Shown here piece by piece: positions 63,258-64,000 of a stretch of DNA of 64,000 bases. Both the position numbers and the translations under genes were made by a program. Every line of letters starts with the position of its first letter. Position 1 is the first letter of the stretch. The notes beneath the pieces were generated by a model. The model was not told the DNA's origin and did not search any database. It saw nothing but the letters and a program-made list of their open reading frames with translations. Source of the DNA: Blastocatellia bacterium (lineage in GTDB: Bacteria; Acidobacteriota; Blastocatellia; HR10); assembly GCA_025055075.1 (NCBI GenBank), contig JANWYV010000014.1:1-64000 (forward strand), read 5' to 3'.

Positions 63258-64000
63258 CTAGCCCATGTTCTCGATGATAGCCGTGGCGAACTCGCTCGTT
63301 TTCACCTGACGGGCGCCTTCCATGAGACGCGCCAGGTCGTAGGTGACGATCTTCTGCTCGATGGTCCGCTCGATGGCCGTCGTGATCAGCGAGGCCACTT
63401 CGCGCCATCCGATGTACTCGAACATCATCGCGCCTGCCAGGATGACGGCGCTCGGGTTGATCACATCCTTATCGGCGTACTTGGGCGCGGTGCCGTGCGT
63501 TGCCTCAAAGAGCGCGATGTAGTCGCCGATATTCGCGCCCGGCGCCATCCCCAATCCGCCGACTTGCGCCGCGCAAGCATCGCTCAGGTAATCCCCATTC
63601 AGATTGGGCGTCGCGATAACGGAGTATTCATCGGGGCGCGTCAATACTTGCTGGAACATCGAATCGGCGATGCGGTCGTTGATGAGGATCTTCCCCTCGG
63701 GAAGCCTCCCGTCGTACTTCTCCCACAACTCCTGTTCCGTGACCGTGAAGTCGCCGAACTCTTCTTTGGCCACCTGGTATCCCCAGTCGCGGAAGGCGCC
63801 TTCGGTGAACTTCATGATGTTGCCCTTGTGCATGAACGTGACGACCTTGCGTCCATTTTCGAGCGCGTATCGGATGGCCTTCCGGACCAGGCGCTTGGTC
63901 CCGAAGCTGGAGATCGGCTTGATGCCGATGCCGCTATCGGGGCGCACCGAGTAGCCGAGGCTCCGAAGGAATTCGATCGTCTTCTGCGCCTGCTCCGTTC
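63258..64000 (-). CDS. icd: Isocitrate dehydrogenase (NADP), 5' end beyond the window
   Basis: Oxidative decarboxylation of isocitrate. Only the C-terminal 247 or so residues are visible; the frame runs without stop to the window edge. Diagnostic stretches are [20 protein letters not shown], the metal-site region [22 protein letters not shown] (two Asp) and [20 protein letters not shown], which binds the cofactor. The Lys-Tyr-Ala spacing after the HGTAP loop is usual for NADP-dependent enzymes of the IcdA type. Upstream partner of mdh. Confidence 0.94.
   Translation of the reverse strand, partial: TEQAQKTIEFLRSLGYSVRPDSGIGIKPISSFGTKRLVRKAIRYALENGRKVVTFMHKGNIMKFTEGAFRDWGYQVAKEEFGDFTVTEQELWEKYDGRLPEGKILINDRIADSMFQQVLTRPDEYSVIATPNLNGDYLSDACAAQVGGLGMAPGANIGDYIALFEATHGTAPKYADKDVINPSAVILAGAMMFEYIGWREVASLITTAIERTIEQKIVTYDLARLMEGARQVKTSEFATAIIENMG

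Overview
The window is a GC-rich stretch of a bacterial chromosome, almost fully packed with genes and without rRNA, tRNA, CRISPR or insertion-sequence signals that I can see. It suggests a Gram-negative member of the Acidobacteriota, possibly a thermophile. The clues are two TonB-dependent receptors with N-terminal carboxypeptidase-regulatory-like domains, a complete cytochrome c maturation (Ccm) locus, an LDH-like malate dehydrogenase, a GH57 glycosidase and myo-inositol-phosphate synthase. The assignment is inference from gene content, not a database result.

Layout. Positions 26-19627 form one long minus-strand block. Reading with transcription from 19627 down: a FecR-like protein, a TPR/carbohydrate-module protein, an O-antigen ligase/polymerase, Gmd, a FemAB/GNAT-like transferase, a hexapeptide acetyltransferase, a Wzx-type flippase, a MOT1-like anion transporter and five family-4 glycosyltransferases. 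Together these make an exopolysaccharide/O-antigen locus. LeuC-LeuD and the ATP synthase Fo genes atpI-atpB-atpE follow on the same strand.

Positions 19925-25271 hold housekeeping genes on both strands: a class V aminotransferase, a DRG-like TGS GTPase, a DUF2231-like membrane protein, ruvC, a solitary nuoI and a solitary mreB. Positions 25423-31100 are a vitamin B12 uptake operon: promoter, cobalamin riboswitch, BtuF lipoprotein, BtuC, BtuD and a BtuB-like receptor. gmhA follows. Positions 31786-35608 are a polyamine ABC transporter in which permease PotC and binding protein PotD are one polypeptide. rluD and ino1 come next, divergently arranged.

Positions 38197-41497 are an odd patch. A three-frame operon of unrecognised secreted proteins, less GC-rich to the eye than its surroundings, is flanked by two gene-free stretches of about 550 bases. 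Two of its frames look like one gene split at a run of six A. Then come a class C beta-lactamase-like serine hydrolase (minus) and the plus-strand Ccm operon ccmF-ccmH-(CcmI-like)-(402-aa protein)-ccmE-ccmA-ccmB-ccmC-ccmD. CcmE has CxxxY instead of HxxxY, CcmH has CxCxC, and no ccmG is present.

Positions 50127-56256 are a minus-strand operon of a soluble histidine kinase with an N-terminal Cys cluster, a lone receiver domain, a GH57 enzyme, GalT and an amidohydrolase. The window ends with a second large TonB-dependent receptor, folK, an RlmI-like methyltransferase, a secreted glycine-zipper protein, mdh and the 3' part of icd.

Most striking points: the atypical ATP synthase c subunit (AxAxAxA plus a second membrane carboxylate), the PotC-PotD fusion, the variant Ccm machinery and the orphan Cys-rich/helical operon.
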